From Akkermansia sp. (GTDB lineage Bacteria > Verrucomicrobiota > Verrucomicrobiia > Verrucomicrobiales > Akkermansiaceae): a stretch of 52,820 nt of DNA. This document shows positions 42,456-52,820 of the stretch, in pieces (position 1 is the stretch's first letter; the number at the start of each line of letters is the position of its first letter). The stretch covers positions 1-52,820 of the forward strand of contig JAGBDZ010000009.1 in assembly GCA_017937215.1 (NCBI GenBank), written 5' to 3'. The notes below the pieces were generated by a model, which saw only the letters and a list, made by a program, of their open reading frames with translations, did not search any database and was not told the DNA's origin. A program made the translations under genes and the position numbers.

Positions 42456-45400
42456 ATGAAATTACACCTCCCGAAATTACTCCGCAACTCTGTGCTTGCC
42501 TGCATCACAGCCGTAACCGGTATTGCTACTTCGACCGTAGGCACCGCCACCTTCACCGGCGGCGTGATAGCCTTCACTCTCGCCAGCCAGCAGGCTCAGG
42601 CCGCCAATGATTTGAATGTGCCTACCGGGGGCAACTTCTATGGCGGTGACTTCAGTTTTGATATTTATATCGCCGATGCCGGTGTTATGGCGAACGGTAC
42701 GTCGGATTTGGTTGCTTATTATTCCGGCGGCTCTTGGGCGGATACGTATGGTTCGAACGGCTATGTGCTGACTAAGGATTCAGAAGGCGTGATTACCTTA
42801 AAGGTAGGGCGTGGTGGACTCAGCAGTTCGAATGCCTATGATGCCAGCATGACGTTCGCTTCTGGTGCTAATGATTCCAGCGTGTTTACAACGGCGCTTC
42901 AGGCCGGGAAGGTTTATACTGTTAAGGTGACCGGTGGCGATCAGAATCAGGTGGTGTCCCTGTTGGATGGCGAAACCGTGCTTGAAACTGCGACAGGTTA
43001 CTATGGAAATATGAATGGTGGTGGGGTTAACACCACAATGACCTCTGCCCTCAATCCGATTTATTCGGCCGGTTCTCTTTATTGGAAGGGGAGTGGCGAG
43101 GATGCAACTCTGGCAGATGCTGCTAACTGGCAGACTACAGCAGGCGCAACGGTTGACGATTTGTCGGATAAGGCCTTGGTGTTATATAGCGTGGGTGATG
43201 GGGCTGCCACTACTCTTTCTGCAAGTGGTGAAGTGCAGTTGTTTACGTTGGGTACTCAGAATTACACCGTCAATGTAACTGGTGACCTTACGATTAACAA
43301 CGGTGGCCTTGTCGGACCCAGCACCTTTAATGTAGCTGAGAACACGGTGCTGAAGCTGGTGGATACGATTGCTTCTGTAAAAGTTCAAGGTGCCGGCAAG
43401 GTGCAGATTGGAAACGGTTCCAAATTGTCCGTGTATGCCGGTTCTTGGGGTAATTCGTCTGTCAGCACCGCGGTAGAGGTTTTGGCCGGTGGTATTCTGA
43501 GATTGGAAAACTCTGACTCGTTGGGTTGGGGTAGTCAGCCTGTAGCCAGCGTGTTGCTGCAGGGTGATTCCTCCAATGTGGCTACCATGCAGATGACGGC
43601 CAAGGAAACTCTGAAGAGTGATGTAACACTTGCAGGCAATGCTCGTGTGACAGGAGGCACTTTCGAATTCTTTGGCGGCAAACTTATCGCGACCGGGACA
43701 AATAACATCATCTCGTCCACCATCTTCAGTCGATCGGAGCAGCTGTCAGTCGATCACACCCACATCATTCAAGTGACCGGTGCAGATGATACCCTTGAAA
43801 TTTCCGGAAACTTTACCAAAAGAAGCGGAGAAAACCGCATTGTCAAGAGTGGCGAGGGTACGCTGCACCTGAGCTATAGCGGGGACGCGGATAACACGTT
43901 CTACGATGGTTTCACGGTTCAGCAAGGTGCTGTTGTGCTTTCCGGCAACGCTACGGTTTCGGGCAGCGCTCTGGTTGTTGAAGAAAATGCTTCGCTGACA
44001 GTCAGCGGTAGTCTGACCATTAGCCAGGCGATAGAAAATGCCGGTGAACTGCTTTTTGAAGAGGACGGTCGCATTATCGTCAATGCTACAGCGAAGGAAG
44101 GTTATGTGGACGCTACCGGAGCTACTGCCGACAACGGTTTTGTGGGCTGCGAGAACTTCCAGGCCATTATGGGGACTATTCCTCAGGATTTCTATGTGTA
44201 TTTGGGCAATTCGGCATATGCAGTAGGTGAGGATGGCATGGTGACCGGTCTGATTGATTACAGCACCTACCACATGAACAGCGGTGAGGCAACCTTGAAT
44301 GCTGCAGATGTTAATGCCGAGGTCGTCATTGAAAATATTGAGCACACCGGCGGCATCCTCAACATAGATGGGGACCTGGCAGTTGGTGCCGTTGAGATTT
44401 CGGGTACTGATTCTGAGTTGAATGTGAATGGCTCCCTGGAGGTGGGCAACTCCATTATGGTGACCGGTCTTGGTACCACTCTGACCGGCAATATCACCAT
44501 CGTGGGAGCTACTGGTGACCTGCGTTCAGGCCTGAGTTTGCAGGGAACCGGTACTTACAATGCAGAAACAGGCACTATCGACCAAGCTAATGTCACCGTG
44601 ACCGGTGAAGACACAGTGCTGACAACGACGCGCCTGAATCTGGCTGATAACAGTGGCAGGATTACTCGTCTTGATATCACGGATGGGGCCGTTGTAACGG
44701 TAAACGGTACGGCCTGGAATGGGCTTAATCAGGACAGCTTCCTTCTGGGGCACTGGTCCGGCCACAGTGAACTCAACGTGGAAGATGCCACCTTGAATGT
44801 GCTTGAAGCAGGTATCACGGTTTTGGACTCTCATTCTGCCCATCTCAATGTGAAGAACAACGGTGTGGTGAACATTCAGGCTCTGACTCAGAAGGGCCGC
44901 AGCAACACTGAGAAGACAGTCGTGACCCTCGAAGAGGGCGGCATGATTAACATTGGCAAGTACGGTATTGCCAGCCATTACGAGGACCCGGACGGCGTAT
45001 CCGGTGACTTGGGCCTTGTCATCAATGGTGGCACGCTGGGCATCCTGGATTCCACTACTAATTGGGATACATATAAAGAACTTACCATCAATGGTGACCT
45101 GACCATCAATACTGAGTTGTATAATGCCGTGGAGGCTCGTTATACCGGTGATGGCGGTACCATTGGCCTGCATGGTGCTGTCACGACCGGTGAAAACGAC
45201 CTCATCAAGACCGGTGCTGGTACTTTGGTTCTTGGCACTGAGGTGATGCAGGGTTCCAACCTTGTGGTGAATGAAGGCTATGTTGAGCTTTCTGCAGAGA
45301 CCGGTGCATTGCTGCTGGGATCTCTTACTACCAACGGCGGCGCCATTGTCCTTAGCGAAGGTCAGACTCTCGACCTCGGTAGCGCGGCAACCGGCAGCAT

Positions 45401-48400
45401 TACTATCCGCCTGAAGGATGTAACATTCGATGAAGGCGCTACCACCAAGACGGTGACCGTGGCATCGGGCGACAACGCTCCCACCAATGTGGCTGTGGAA
45501 TACTTTACCACGGAGAATGTGACAGCATCGTATAGCGAAGGCGTGATTACGTTGACCAAGTCTGAAGATCCGCTGAATTCCGGCCCCCTGACCTGGAAGC
45601 TTGCCGGCGAGACCAACACATGGGCTTCTTCCACCGCAAAGAACTGGACCAGCAGCAATGTTGATTCTCGTTTCGTGAACGGTGTTGAGGTGATCTTCGG
45701 TGCAGATGCCAGCACAGTGGGTGAAAATATTTCCATTGAGGGCGACGTCAATATTACCGGTATGACGGTGAACGGCACGGGGTGGACCTTTGGCGGCAGT
45801 GGTAATATCGGCGCTTTGGGCAGCGGTAATATTGTGGTTAACACAGGCAAACTCACTCTCAAACAAGGCGCTACTGCGGCTTTCACCGGCACGGGTGGGT
45901 ATTACTTCAAGGACATAGCTTTCGAGTCCGGTTCAGCGCTTGAGATTTCCAAGAGGGCTTCTGTCGTGAACTCGGCGAGCTCGGATGGTACCTATGAGAA
46001 CCTGGTCTTGAATGATGGCACCTTGTCCATTATTCCTGCCAGTGCAGGCAGAGTGTGGACCTTTAAGAATCTGAGCGTGCAGGGTACTTCATACCTGGAA
46101 ACCCGGCGCCTCAATAAGAGTTATGCTGCCACCCTGAATATTCAAAACCTCGAGGGTAGTGGAGATTTGTATCTCCGTTCCGGTTCGCAAACTACGGATG
46201 CAACCGTTTTTACCGTGTCCGGTGCCACGGCCGCCTTCTCCGGTAATCTGCATCTGGTGGGCAATGCAGCGACGGGCAATGCACGTCGTGTGACGTTGAA
46301 TGTGAACTCTGAAAAGGCATTGTCGCAGGCAGTCATTCATTTCGATGATTCCAATAACCAGAACAATCTGGGCTTCGGCGTGTCTTCTTCTGAGGTTACC
46401 GTGGCCGGCCTTGCTGGTGGAGTGGACGGCGCTGATAGCTCGCTGATTATCTTCTCGGGTACCGGGACTGTGTCAGCTAGCGAGGTGGCAAGCGATAGTA
46501 CGGTGCGCACTCTTAAGATTGCCACTAAGGCTGACGATACCTGGAGCACAAGTGCCACGGTCAAGGGCAGCCTGAACCTGCACAAGATGGGTGAGGGCAG
46601 CCAGAGCTTCACAGGTGATATGAGCGCCTTCAATGGCTTGATTACCGTGAGCGGCGGTACTCTGAATGTGGCTTCTGTCGGTAGCGCATCTGCATTCAGT
46701 ATCACGTCTGCCGGTGCTACCTTGGGCGTCACGGGTGAAGGTCAGAGTATTACGCTGAGTGAGGGTAAGAGCCTCACAGCTGTGAGCGGAGCGGTGCTGG
46801 ATTCGGCGCTGACTCTTTCCGGAGGTACTCTGGAGCTCGGCACGAATGAAACAGCCTGGGATACGACCAGTGGTCTTGACCTGGGCGGTAAGACGCTGAC
46901 GCTCTCTGCCGATAATAAGACGGCTCTTACCCTGCATATGGACACTACCGGGCTGAATGGTGGCGACTCGTTCGAATTGTTCAGCAACGCAACGCTGGCA
47001 GGTGATCTGGCCGCCGATGCAACGCTGTCTACCTATTTCAGCGGGCTTGCTGTTAACATGGCCAATGCTGCCCTCAGCTTTGTGGACGGTAAACTGATTG
47101 CAACCCTGCCCACAGTTCAGCTCGAAAGCCTTGTCTGGGGCGTCGTGCCCGGCGAGGGTGAATCGGTCACGCCCGGCGTCTGGGCTGATGGAACTGTATT
47201 TGGTGTGGCAGGTTCCGGCACGTTCAACAACGGTGATACTGCTATCTTCGACGCGATTAGCGGAGATGATACAGTGGAAAGCGTCCAAATCAGCGGTGCT
47301 GTGGAGGCCGCTTCTGTCACCATTGATGCCGGTTCAGGTAAGACTTACAGCTTCACCTCCGTTGAGAACGGCAAGCTGACCACCGCGACGCTGGAGGTTA
47401 GCTCCGGTACGGCTCAGTTCGGTGCAGGCACAATCGATCCGTTTGCGGTTTCGCAGTACACGGTGAACGGCACGCTTGATCTCACTGCTGCTTACGATAT
47501 TAGTACCTCTACCAATGGTAAAAACAAGGATGGCTCGTTCGAGAACTTCCTGGAAGCTATGAGCGGCACCGGCCTGGTCAAGATTGATGCCGATGCAGAT
47601 GCTGTGGTGTTGCTGCGTGACGCCAGCCTCCAGGTCAATCTGGAGGTGGGTGATATGCGCCTGAACTCTTATGCTGCCAGCAACGAGTCCCGTCCTGGTT
47701 CTCGGACTCTGACTGTCAGTGAGGGGAAGACGCTTACCGCTGCCACTCTCACTGTTGAGACTCTGGCCAATTTGAAAGTAAATGGCGGCCATCTGGTTGC
47801 AGACGAAATCAAGATGGGCCATTCCGGTGGAGGTTCTGGACATTACGGCAAGCTCTACCTGGAGGATGGCTCGATAACAGCCGGAACCATCAGCAGCTAT
47901 GGTCAGGCAAGTAATGTATTCTCCATGTCCGGTGGTACTCTTGAACTCGTAGGCACCAGCACGGTGGGTGAAAACGGCGAGGAAACGGTGATTGCCGGCA
48001 GCATTGCCGCCGGCATGGATGTTGATATCACCGGTGGTACCCTTAAGGCCGACCGCGCTTCCTGGGGTATCTCCGGTGCCACGGTGGGCGGCGTGAAGAT
48101 TACCACCTCGGGTGAAAATACTATCACGCTCACCGGTGGTACGCTGACCGGCACCATTGACAACTCCGCCGGCAAGCTTGCCGTGGGTGGTGCTATCAAT
48201 ATTACGTCCGAGGGCTACGAGACCATTACCACTCCCACTCGTTACAGTGGAGCTAACGGCAATGGCTACGCTGTGATGGATACGTCCTACGTGGTGGCCA
48301 GTACTGTGGCTAATCTGACAGTGGCCGATGGTACCACATGGACTGTGGATGGTACCACCGCCGGCAGCTATGCCGATGGCGCTGTAACTGTGGCCGGCAG

Positions 48401-51400
48401 TGATTGGGGTACTGAGTACTACATCATCAGCGGTGCTGAAACTTACTCCGACATCTCCAAGACTAATGATGAAGGAGAGGCTCTGACCGCTGTCGTGCTG
48501 GATGGTAACGAGCTGAATCTGGATGAAGCTCTGGGCGCTGTGCTCATCAAGGCAGCCAAGGAAGGGCAGTCTGTCGTGACCATCGGTAGCGGCGTTACTC
48601 TTGCTTCTGCAAGCACCGTGACCGATGCAAGCCATCAGATCAAGCTGGGTGGCGGCGGTACCTATGCTCTGGCAGATGGTGTTGCCACGCTTGGCGATGG
48701 TGTGGTGCTGGGTGACTGGACGGGCACGGTGAAGGTGACCAATGCAACCGGGCTGACCAATTTCAACGTGGACACGCTGGCTGCGTTCAATGCAGATGGC
48801 ACAGCCAAGTCTACGGTGGAGTTGACAGGTGTTTCCGGTCATCTGACAGCCCCGAATGTTACCTACAATGCGAATCTGAAGCTGACCAATGATGGTGAGA
48901 CGAAGGCTTTGACCCTTACCAATGGCTGGAGCGCCAACACCACCACCTTTGCCGGTGCAATCAGCGGCAGCGGCAGCTTTGTGATTGCTACTGGTACACC
49001 CAGTGGAGCAAGCTTCCAGTTCACCGGTAATCTCAGCCAGTGGGAGGGTGCCTTTGAACAGAGTAGTACTGGTACAACCAATCTGACCATTGCCAGCACG
49101 GGTACGGTAGGTGCAGATCTTATTCGCAACGACGGCACGCTCAAGGTGACCTTCACGGGGGCTGATGTGGTGATGAATGGCGATATTGGTGGCGAGCCTG
49201 CCACGAATACAGCCATGACCAATGTGACCATTGCCGGTGGTTCCAGTGTGGCTCTGAACGGAAGCGTGCTTGCACAGGGGCTGACCAACAATGGCACGCT
49301 GAGTGTGGGCGGTAATGTTTCCGTGGCTACCCTCACCAACGCCGGCACGCTGAATCTGACACAGGATACCACGCTGGCAGCTCTGGATAACACCGGCAGG
49401 GTTGTGGCTACAGGTAAGAATGTGATCCTGACAGGAGCCGTGACCGGCAGAGGCAGCATCAGCGCCGGCGCTCTCACCCTGCAGGCAGCCACGAACACGG
49501 TGGGTGACCTGACCCTGAGCGGCGGCCTGACCCTGGGGACCGATGTGACCAGCCTGACTACAGGTATGCTGGATATTGCGGGCAACGTAGTGGTAAGCAA
49601 GCTGGGTGCCGACATGCTCACCATAGGCGCGCTGACTTCCGGGCTGGACCTCAGCATTTCGGAGGAAGAGCTGCGCGCTGCCCTGACCGGCAGTGGAATT
49701 ACCAGTCTCACCCTGGGCAGCATTCAGAAGCTGAATGGGCAGACGGTAACACTGGTGGGCCTGGAGGAACTGAACAAGGGGCAGTATTCCTACAGCCTGG
49801 ATACGACAGGTGGCACCCTGGTGCTCAAGGTAGAGACCAATGGCCTCACCTGGGGTGGCACGGCCGATGATGATAACAAGAACTGGAGTGATGCCTCTAA
49901 CTGGGATGAGAATATCGCCCCTGGTGGGGATAGCCAGCCGGCGGTAAAATTCCTGGGTGGCGGCAGCTCCGATGTGGTTATCGGCACTTCTTCCGAGGTT
50001 AAGCATCTGACCATCGACATCGCTGCCGATGCCGCGGTGGAGGAATACACCTTCACGGCTGCTCCCGGCTCCGACTGGAACTACCTCGATGTAGAGAATA
50101 ACCTGTCGGTGAACAAGGGTACACTCAATGTGGGTGCCGGGGTCAACATTTACTCTGCCGGCAGCACGGAAGTGCTCGCAGGTGGTGCCCTGAACATCAA
50201 TCAGAATGCCTTTGTGCGTGCTCTGGATGGCATCGATATTGCGGGCGACGTGATGATTGATGCCTACTCCGGCGGTGGCACGACCACAAATGCCGGTAAG
50301 CTTTACGTGGTGAACGATGGCAGCATCAGCATTGCCGCTACCGGCAATGTAACCGTCAACGGTATCCTCAGCGCCGTGGCCGGTGGCACGGAAAAGGATA
50401 AGACTGCCGACTATGAGTACGACAGCCTGTCCTATAATGCCAACGGTTCCAATATCACCAACGCCGGCACCATCACGAGCTCCGGCACCATCATTGCCTG
50501 CGGCGATTTGACCAACAGCGGTTCCCTCACGCAGACCGGTGGCAAGCTCTGGGTGTTCGGTACCCTGAGCAACACGAGCGCAGCCAGCACTGAAACCCCG
50601 GATGCCGGTATCAGCATCGGCGGTGGCGAGACCGTGCTCGGCGCTCTCGATAATGCCGGTTCCCTCAGCGTGGCCGGCGGCAGTCTCAGCACCGGCAGCC
50701 TGGAAAACAGTGGTGCTCTGAGCATCAGCGGTGGCGCCACCGTTACCGTGGGTGCCGAGGGTGCTACGGATGATACGCTGGAGAATAGTGGTACCATTAC
50801 CGTGGGTGTGGATACTGAAGATACCGGTAGCCTTGTGGTGAATGGCAGTCTGGTCAACAGCGGCGCCGATAATAACATCACGGTGAATGCCGGCTCCTCA
50901 CTCGCTGTCGGCGGCAATCTGACTGCCGATGGTATGAGCCTGGGCTTTGCCGGCACTGTGACGGTGGGTGGCAATGCCAGGGTGGATGAGCTCACCATTA
51001 AGGAGGGCGCTTCCTTCACCGCCAATAATGCCAACATCGGCACACTGAACAACGATGGTTCGCTCTCCGTAGGCAAGGATGTGGATGGCACGCTGACCGG
51101 CGGTGACCTGAGCATCACGACCCTGACGGGTTCCGGCGATGTGAATGTGGGCACGGATGGCACGCTGAGCATCCAGAACGATGCCGACTTCACCGGTAAG
51201 ATTAACAGTGAGGGCGCCATTGTGGTTTCCGGCGAGGCTACCCTCTACACCAAGACTGATAATGGCGGTGATATCACCACCACTCAGCTGACGGTGACTG
51301 AGGCGGCCAATGGCTCCACCATGGGTACACTCACGACCGGCGGCATCGTCATCGAGAGCATGACCACCGAGGCTCCCAGCCTGAATCTGGATTCCATTGC

Positions 51401-52820
51401 TACCAACGCTGCTGATGGCACGGTGGCTGTAACCCTCACGCAGATGAACTCCACCACCGGTGTGGACGGTATCATCAGCGCGGTGGATGCCGCCGTGGCC
51501 GCCGATGAGGGAGGCCTGAGCTACCACCTGCTGAGCATTGCCAATGGCACCGGTGCAGCTCTGGAACTGGTGGAGGATGAGGCTTCTCACCAGTACCTGC
51601 TGAAGAAGGGTTACAACCACAGCGACCTGATGAGCATTGCTTCCTTTGCTCTGGGCGCTGGCAGCACGGATGCCTACATCAGCTTCTGGCAGCAGAGTGA
51701 GGACGAAGCCACCTGGGATATGTCCGGTGACACCACCATTGCCGGACTCGTGGTGCGCGACGCCAGCGGCATGCTGAGCGAGGATATCCTCGACAACGTG
51801 CAGAAGGTGGTCATGACCGGTGAGCAGAACATCGACCTGAGCGGCGATGACCTGACCCGCCTCACGCTCAACAAGCTGACCAATAAGGAGGGTGAAACCA
51901 CCAGCAAGCTCACTCTGGAGGGTGATGCTACGGATACCGTCACCATCAACAATGCCGCCTACGCCGGCACTGTGGTGCTGGATACACTCAGCGCTGTCAT
52001 CAGCGGCACGGTGGATACCATCGAGGCCGGTGAGGGCACCGGCATTACCGCCACCGTGAAGGATACCACCATCAATGTGAACGGCAGCGGTGTGCTCCTG
52101 AGCGGCAGAATGGAGAACGGTGCTATCAACATCGCAGAGGAGGCCGGCGTGGCCGCCGCCAGCGACCTGAAAATCACCGGTACCGACCTGAACATCGTTT
52201 ACGATGACAAGGGTGCCACCACCATGGATACCACCGGTATGTCCGAGACCGGCCAGACGCTGGTTGACCTCGGCAACATGAAAGGTACCGCCGGCGATAT
52301 CGTCATCGGCAAGGATGGTAAGAACTCCGCCCTGCTCGAGAAGTACTTCACCAACATCCGCTTCAACGAAAAGGAAGGCGCCGTGGTGGCCGACCGCAAC
52401 ACCAGCTACTTCAGCGATAACTTCACCGCTGAGTCTGCCAATGGTGAGGCCGGTATGACCCTGGCCGATGCCGCCCTGCTCAAGCTCAACCCGCAGATGG
52501 ATAAGGACAGCGCCCTGGGCGCCATGCTCACCGCCATCGAGAACGCCGGCAGCACCACCGCCCGCGACGAACTGGCCGCCTCCCTGGCCGGTGCCAGCAG
52601 CGCGGTGCTGGGCATGGCTGTGAGCGGCGATGTGGACCGCCAGCTGCGCGCCATCCGCAACCGCACCACCACCATGGGTGTGGACCAGAGCGTGGCCAAC
52701 GAGGATATGCCCTACTTCAATGCCTGGATCAACGCAGAAGGCTCGATGAATGAGCTGAGCGACAACGGCACTGAGGGCGGCTACAAGCTCAACAGCTGGG
52801 GTGGTACCGTGGGCTTCGAC
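42456..52820 (+). CDS. Giant autotransporter adhesin-like protein (3' end outside window)
   Basis: The frame stays open from ATG 42456 to the window edge: 3,455 residues and no stop. A long signal peptide of about 49 residues (LLRNSVLACITAVTG ... ASQQAQA) leads to a passenger of repetitive beta-strand sequence rich in G, T, S, N and V (SGGTL, NNGTL, VNGTL motifs), as in autotransporter-associated beta-helices. Sub-blocks restart with a Trp phrase: YWKGSGEDATLADAANW (~residue 209), LTWKLAGETNTW (~1046), LVWGVVPGEGE (~1560), LTWGGTADDDNKNW (~2465). From ~3350 there is a linker (STTARDELAASLAGASSAVL) and then NAWINAEGSMNELSDNGTEGGYKLNSWGG, the start of the outer-membrane beta-barrel. The ~260-residue barrel is mostly cut off. 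Ligand unknown. Confidence 0.9.
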   Translation, partial: MKLHLPKLLRNSVLACITAVTGIATSTVGTATFTGGVIAFTLASQQAQAANDLNVPTGGNFYGGDFSFDIYIADAGVMANGTSDLVAYYSGGSWADTYGSNGYVLTKDSEGVITLKVGRGGLSSSNAYDASMTFASGANDSSVFTTALQAGKVYTVKVTGGDQNQVVSLLDGETVLETATGYYGNMNGGGVNTTMTSALNPIYSAGSLYWKGSGEDATLADAANWQTTAGATVDDLSDKALVLYSVGDGAATTLSASGEVQLFTLGTQNYTVNVTGDLTINNGGLVGPSTFNVAENTVLKLVDTIASVKVQGAGKVQIGNGSKLSVYAGSWGNSSVSTAVEVLAGGILRLENSDSLGWGSQPVASVLLQGDSSNVATMQMTAKETLKSDVTLAGNARVTGGTFEFFGGKLIATGTNNIISSTIFSRSEQLSVDHTHIIQVTGADDTLEISGNFTKRSGENRIVKSGEGTLHLSYSGDADNTFYDGFTVQQGAVVLSGNATVSGSALVVEENASLTVSGSLTISQAIENAGELLFEEDGRIIVNATAKEGYVDATGATADNGFVGCENFQAIMGTIPQDFYVYLGNSAYAVGEDGMVTGLIDYSTYHMNSGEATLNAADVNAEVVIENIEHTGGILNIDGDLAVGAVEISGTDSELNVNGSLEVGNSIMVTGLGTTLTGNITIVGATGDLRSGLSLQGTGTYNAETGTIDQANVTVTGEDTVLTTTRLNLADNSGRITRLDITDGAVVTVNGTAWNGLNQDSFLLGHWSGHSELNVEDATLNVLEAGITVLDSHSAHLNVKNNGVVNIQALTQKGRSNTEKTVVTLEEGGMINIGKYGIASHYEDPDGVSGDLGLVINGGTLGILDSTTNWDTYKELTINGDLTINTELYNAVEARYTGDGGTIGLHGAVTTGENDLIKTGAGTLVLGTEVMQGSNLVVNEGYVELSAETGALLLGSLTTNGGAIVLSEGQTLDLGSAATGSITIRLKDVTFDEGATTKTVTVASGDNAPTNVAVEYFTTENVTASYSEGVITLTKSEDPLNSGPLTWKLAGETNTWASSTAKNWTSSNVDSRFVNGVEVIFGADASTVGENISIEGDVNITGMTVNGTGWTFGGSGNIGALGSGNIVVNTGKLTLKQGATAAFTGTGGYYFKDIAFESGSALEISKRASVVNSASSDGTYENLVLNDGTLSIIPASAGRVWTFKNLSVQGTSYLETRRLNKSYAATLNIQNLEGSGDLYLRSGSQTTDATVFTVSGATAAFSGNLHLVGNAATGNARRVTLNVNSEKALSQAVIHFDDSNNQNNLGFGVSSSEVTVAGLAGGVDGADSSLIIFSGTGTVSASEVASDSTVRTLKIATKADDTWSTSATVKGSLNLHKMGEGSQSFTGDMSAFNGLITVSGGTLNVASVGSASAFSITSAGATLGVTGEGQSITLSEGKSLTAVSGAVLDSALTLSGGTLELGTNETAWDTTSGLDLGGKTLTLSADNKTALTLHMDTTGLNGGDSFELFSNATLAGDLAADATLSTYFSGLAVNMANAALSFVDGKLIATLPTVQLESLVWGVVPGEGESVTPGVWADGTVFGVAGSGTFNNGDTAIFDAISGDDTVESVQISGAVEAASVTIDAGSGKTYSFTSVENGKLTTATLEVSSGTAQFGAGTIDPFAVSQYTVNGTLDLTAAYDISTSTNGKNKDGSFENFLEAMSGTGLVKIDADADAVVLLRDASLQVNLEVGDMRLNSYAASNESRPGSRTLTVSEGKTLTAATLTVETLANLKVNGGHLVADEIKMGHSGGGSGHYGKLYLEDGSITAGTISSYGQASNVFSMSGGTLELVGTSTVGENGEETVIAGSIAAGMDVDITGGTLKADRASWGISGATVGGVKITTSGENTITLTGGTLTGTIDNSAGKLAVGGAINITSEGYETITTPTRYSGANGNGYAVMDTSYVVASTVANLTVADGTTWTVDGTTAGSYADGAVTVAGSDWGTEYYIISGAETYSDISKTNDEGEALTAVVLDGNELNLDEALGAVLIKAAKEGQSVVTIGSGVTLASASTVTDASHQIKLGGGGTYALADGVATLGDGVVLGDWTGTVKVTNATGLTNFNVDTLAAFNADGTAKSTVELTGVSGHLTAPNVTYNANLKLTNDGETKALTLTNGWSANTTTFAGAISGSGSFVIATGTPSGASFQFTGNLSQWEGAFEQSSTGTTNLTIASTGTVGADLIRNDGTLKVTFTGADVVMNGDIGGEPATNTAMTNVTIAGGSSVALNGSVLAQGLTNNGTLSVGGNVSVATLTNAGTLNLTQDTTLAALDNTGRVVATGKNVILTGAVTGRGSISAGALTLQAATNTVGDLTLSGGLTLGTDVTSLTTGMLDIAGNVVVSKLGADMLTIGALTSGLDLSISEEELRAALTGSGITSLTLGSIQKLNGQTVTLVGLEELNKGQYSYSLDTTGGTLVLKVETNGLTWGGTADDDNKNWSDASNWDENIAPGGDSQPAVKFLGGGSSDVVIGTSSEVKHLTIDIAADAAVEEYTFTAAPGSDWNYLDVENNLSVNKGTLNVGAGVNIYSAGSTEVLAGGALNINQNAFVRALDGIDIAGDVMIDAYSGGGTTTNAGKLYVVNDGSISIAATGNVTVNGILSAVAGGTEKDKTADYEYDSLSYNANGSNITNAGTITSSGTIIACGDLTNSGSLTQTGGKLWVFGTLSNTSAASTETPDAGISIGGGETVLGALDNAGSLSVAGGSLSTGSLENSGALSISGGATVTVGAEGATDDTLENSGTITVGVDTEDTGSLVVNGSLVNSGADNNITVNAGSSLAVGGNLTADGMSLGFAGTVTVGGNARVDELTIKEGASFTANNANIGTLNNDGSLSVGKDVDGTLTGGDLSITTLTGSGDVNVGTDGTLSIQNDADFTGKINSEGAIVVSGEATLYTKTDNGGDITTTQLTVTEAANGSTMGTLTTGGIVIESMTTEAPSLNLDSIATNAADGTVAVTLTQMNSTTGVDGIISAVDAAVAADEGGLSYHLLSIANGTGAALELVEDEASHQYLLKKGYNHSDLMSIASFALGAGSTDAYISFWQQSEDEATWDMSGDTTIAGLVVRDASGMLSEDILDNVQKVVMTGEQNIDLSGDDLTRLTLNKLTNKEGETTSKLTLEGDATDTVTINNAAYAGTVVLDTLSAVISGTVDTIEAGEGTGITATVKDTTINVNGSGVLLSGRMENGAINIAEEAGVAAASDLKITGTDLNIVYDDKGATTMDTTGMSETGQTLVDLGNMKGTAGDIVIGKDGKNSALLEKYFTNIRFNEKEGAVVADRNTSYFSDNFTAESANGEAGMTLADAALLKLNPQMDKDSALGAMLTAIENAGSTTARDELAASLAGASSAVLGMAVSGDVDRQLRAIRNRTTTMGVDQSVANEDMPYFNAWINAEGSMNELSDNGTEGGYKLNSWGGTVGFD

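Noticed and set aside
47334..50006. Minus-strand 890-codon frame, and other minus frames in 44-52 kb
   Set aside because: Shadows of the repetitive autotransporter gene; no start signals or family motifs.

Overview
The window looks like a chromosome segment of an Akkermansia-like member of the Verrucomicrobiota. This is an inference. It rests on the giant autotransporter with an extended signal peptide at the right edge, a putative Na+/H+ antiporter of the Na_H_antiport_3 type, start codons that mostly lack Shine-Dalgarno sequences, and several families of short dispersed palindromes. Replication machinery genes, rRNA and tRNA genes are absent. Almost every gene is intact; only the last one runs off the window.

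Layout. 1-10.5 kb is mainly housekeeping: formate-tetrahydrofolate ligase (fhs), two small membrane proteins, a long-chain polyprenyl diphosphate synthase, cysE, a COG2509-type flavoprotein, a secreted thioredoxin-like protein, an AAA_14/DUF4143 ATPase behind a 23-bp tandem repeat array, rph, and a secreted EF-hand protein. 10.5-19 kb is more accessory. It holds an operon antiporter-ribE-ankyrin protein bracketed by inverted copies of a 65-bp REP-like element, a fused type IIL (MmeI-like) restriction-modification enzyme diverging from a tyrosine recombinase, and a Y1 (IS200/RAYT-like) transposase between long inverted composite repeats. 19-22.4 kb has a RelE-like protein/ABC-2 permease/Sel1 operon and two tandem lipoproteins with a predicted Cys-His-Asp papain-like triad.

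22.4-31.2 kb is the most striking part. Seven 16-bp parS-type sites (core TTCCACRTGGAA) are spread over 8.7 kb and surround an AT-rich intergenic stretch at about 23.6-23.84 kb carrying five or six DnaA-box-like 9-mers. I read this as the origin-proximal centromere and possibly oriC. Four parS sites lie inside genes and are read in all three frames (STWN, FHME and VPHG), so the DNA, not the protein, is under selection. One parS is the stem of an intrinsic terminator. The same stretch holds ribD, two lipoproteins, a TPR protein, argS, a probable ~200-nt structured RNA (6S-like) with its own promoter and terminator, and an operon of three DUF805 membrane proteins plus miaA.

31-52.8 kb has a hypothetical gene, carB, a very large secreted alpha-2-macroglobulin-like protein without the thioester motif, a region of nested inverted repeats, and the first 3,455 codons of a giant autotransporter.

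Promoters are unusually legible. About a dozen genes have a sigma70-like -35/-10 pair with 16-18 bp spacing whose -10 ends only 6-11 nt before the start codon, which predicts leaderless or almost leaderless mRNAs. I used this to choose several start codons.
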